From assembly GCA_013298125.1 (NCBI GenBank), contig JAAFJP010000030.1:17745-81744 (forward strand): 64,000 bases of DNA, given 5' to 3'. This DNA comes from Cytophagales bacterium. Its GTDB lineage: Bacteria; Bacteroidota; Bacteroidia; Cytophagales; Spirosomataceae. The translations under genes and the position numbers were made by a program. The first letter of the stretch is position 1, and each line of letters opens with the position of its first letter. The notes beneath the pieces are model-generated. The model did not search any database. It saw only the letters and a program-made list of their open reading frames with translations, and was not told where the DNA came from. Positions 63,500 through 64,000 of the stretch are shown piece after piece.

Positions 63500-64000
63500 A
63501 TGGAATGGATTAGGTATTGTTTTTTGTCATATTTTTTTGGGTTTTAATGTTTGTATTTTGAGCGTTTTATAGAGTTTAAACTATGGAGCTATGCACAATT
63601 TGACGGAATATTTCAAGGTTGAACTTCTCCGAAGTTTACCACAGGATTCTTACCGTTTTCTACAAAGGTTGAACCTCTCCGAGGTATGATTCGACATAAT
63701 TTCGGAGAAATTTAACCTTTGTAGTACAAGAATAATTCAGTTTGAAGGCTTCGGAGAAGCCTAACCTTAAATTCGCCAACTTGTGAATTCCAACTTGAAA
63801 TCTGAAAATTACCTATAACTAATTAATTACACTGTTTAATTAATTTTTTGGAGAAGTTAAATTCTTTGAAAGAACTTCTCGTATGTTTGTTACAAATTTT
63901 ATTTTGAAAATAAAGGGTAAAAACTGAACTTAGAATAATGAAAAGGAGAGATATTAGACTTCTAAGCAACTCTTGGTAGTATGCTGTTTTCGAGATAGTC
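63500..64000. other. Intergenic region upstream of susC carrying composite repeat copy B
   Basis: No gene is supported in the last 500 bp. 63615-63768 holds the second composite repeat; the remaining sequence is A/T-rich and presumably contains the susC promoter and the start of the next transcript beyond the edge. Confidence 0.6.
63615..63768. repeat. Composite dispersed repeat, copy B (four units)
   Basis: Four units with core CTTCTCCGAAG in the order +,+,-,-: 63615-63635, 63660-63685 (CTACAAAGGTTGAACCTCTC), 63700-63724 (ending ACCTTTGTAG) and 63746-63768. Same order, orientation and spacing as copy A at 16979-17138. Confidence 0.85.

Overview
The window is a piece of a Bacteroidota chromosome, most likely a Cytophagales (Cytophagia) organism. 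Pointers are the low G+C content, start regions without Shine-Dalgarno sequences, a SusC/SusD pair, TonB receptor with STN domain, DUF4143 ATPase, DpnI/DpnD cassette, long intergenic palindromes, and the Bacteroidota-type forms of GyrB, NrdA, PurF-like amidotransferase and the GlmU-like protein. No tRNA, rRNA, CRISPR array or complete insertion sequence was seen.

Layout. 1-4.5 kb: the 3' part of gcvP, then a pair of Tat-exported sugar enzymes (isomerase-like TIM barrel and Gfo/Idh/MocA oxidoreductase). 4.6-5.4 kb: a 58-aa ORF translationally coupled to an ADP-ribosyltransferase-like protein (toxin-type pair). 5.4-17 kb: serine hydrolase, GlmU-like protein, lipoprotein, rpmE (L31 type B), nrdA, GNAT, two orphan proteins, gyrB. 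17-31 kb: an envelope polysaccharide/LPS region with seven glycosyltransferase-type enzymes, a methyltransferase, polysaccharide deacetylase, an MsbA-like ABC exporter and an Rpn-type nuclease, followed by purF. 31-35 kb: moaD/moaA (divergent) and an ECF sigma / membrane anti-sigma / DUF4097-like operon. 35-37 kb: a Xre-RES toxin-antitoxin pair coupled to a cupin gene. 37-43 kb: DinB-like proteins, a DJ-1/DUF4442 fusion that looks like a one-base homopolymer fusion of two genes, an alpha/beta hydrolase with a palindromic operator at its start, GNAT, oxidoreductase, NTF2-like protein, ChaN-like protein. 43.6-45 kb: a protealysin-like M4 protease with its emfourin-like inhibitor. 45-49 kb: murD, carrying an in-frame palindromic repeat, and a gluconate-dehydrogenase-like pair whose GMC flavoprotein is split by an in-frame TAA. 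49-52.5 kb: a DpnI/DpnD methyl-directed restriction cassette beside the frameshifted relic of a DpnA-like GATC-type methyltransferase, bordered by copies of a short palindrome, then an AAA/DUF4143 ATPase with three iterated palindromes upstream. 53-63.4 kb: a polysaccharide-utilisation region with GH10 xylanase, PL14-type lyase, GH105 hydrolase, SusD and SusC.

The most unusual overall property is the number and diversity of long inverted repeats between genes: at least ten, several with arms of 20-40 bp, belonging to different sequence families. One family sits inside the murD reading frame, one supplies the stop codon of a deacetylase gene and recurs between a sigma factor and its anti-sigma gene, and one composite ~160-bp four-unit element occurs at both 17.0 kb and 63.7 kb. 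The most informative biological story is the restriction locus: an apparently intact methyl-dependent GATC nuclease next to a dead methylase of the opposite specificity. Function calls are from recognition of motifs in the translated sequence; no database search was run.
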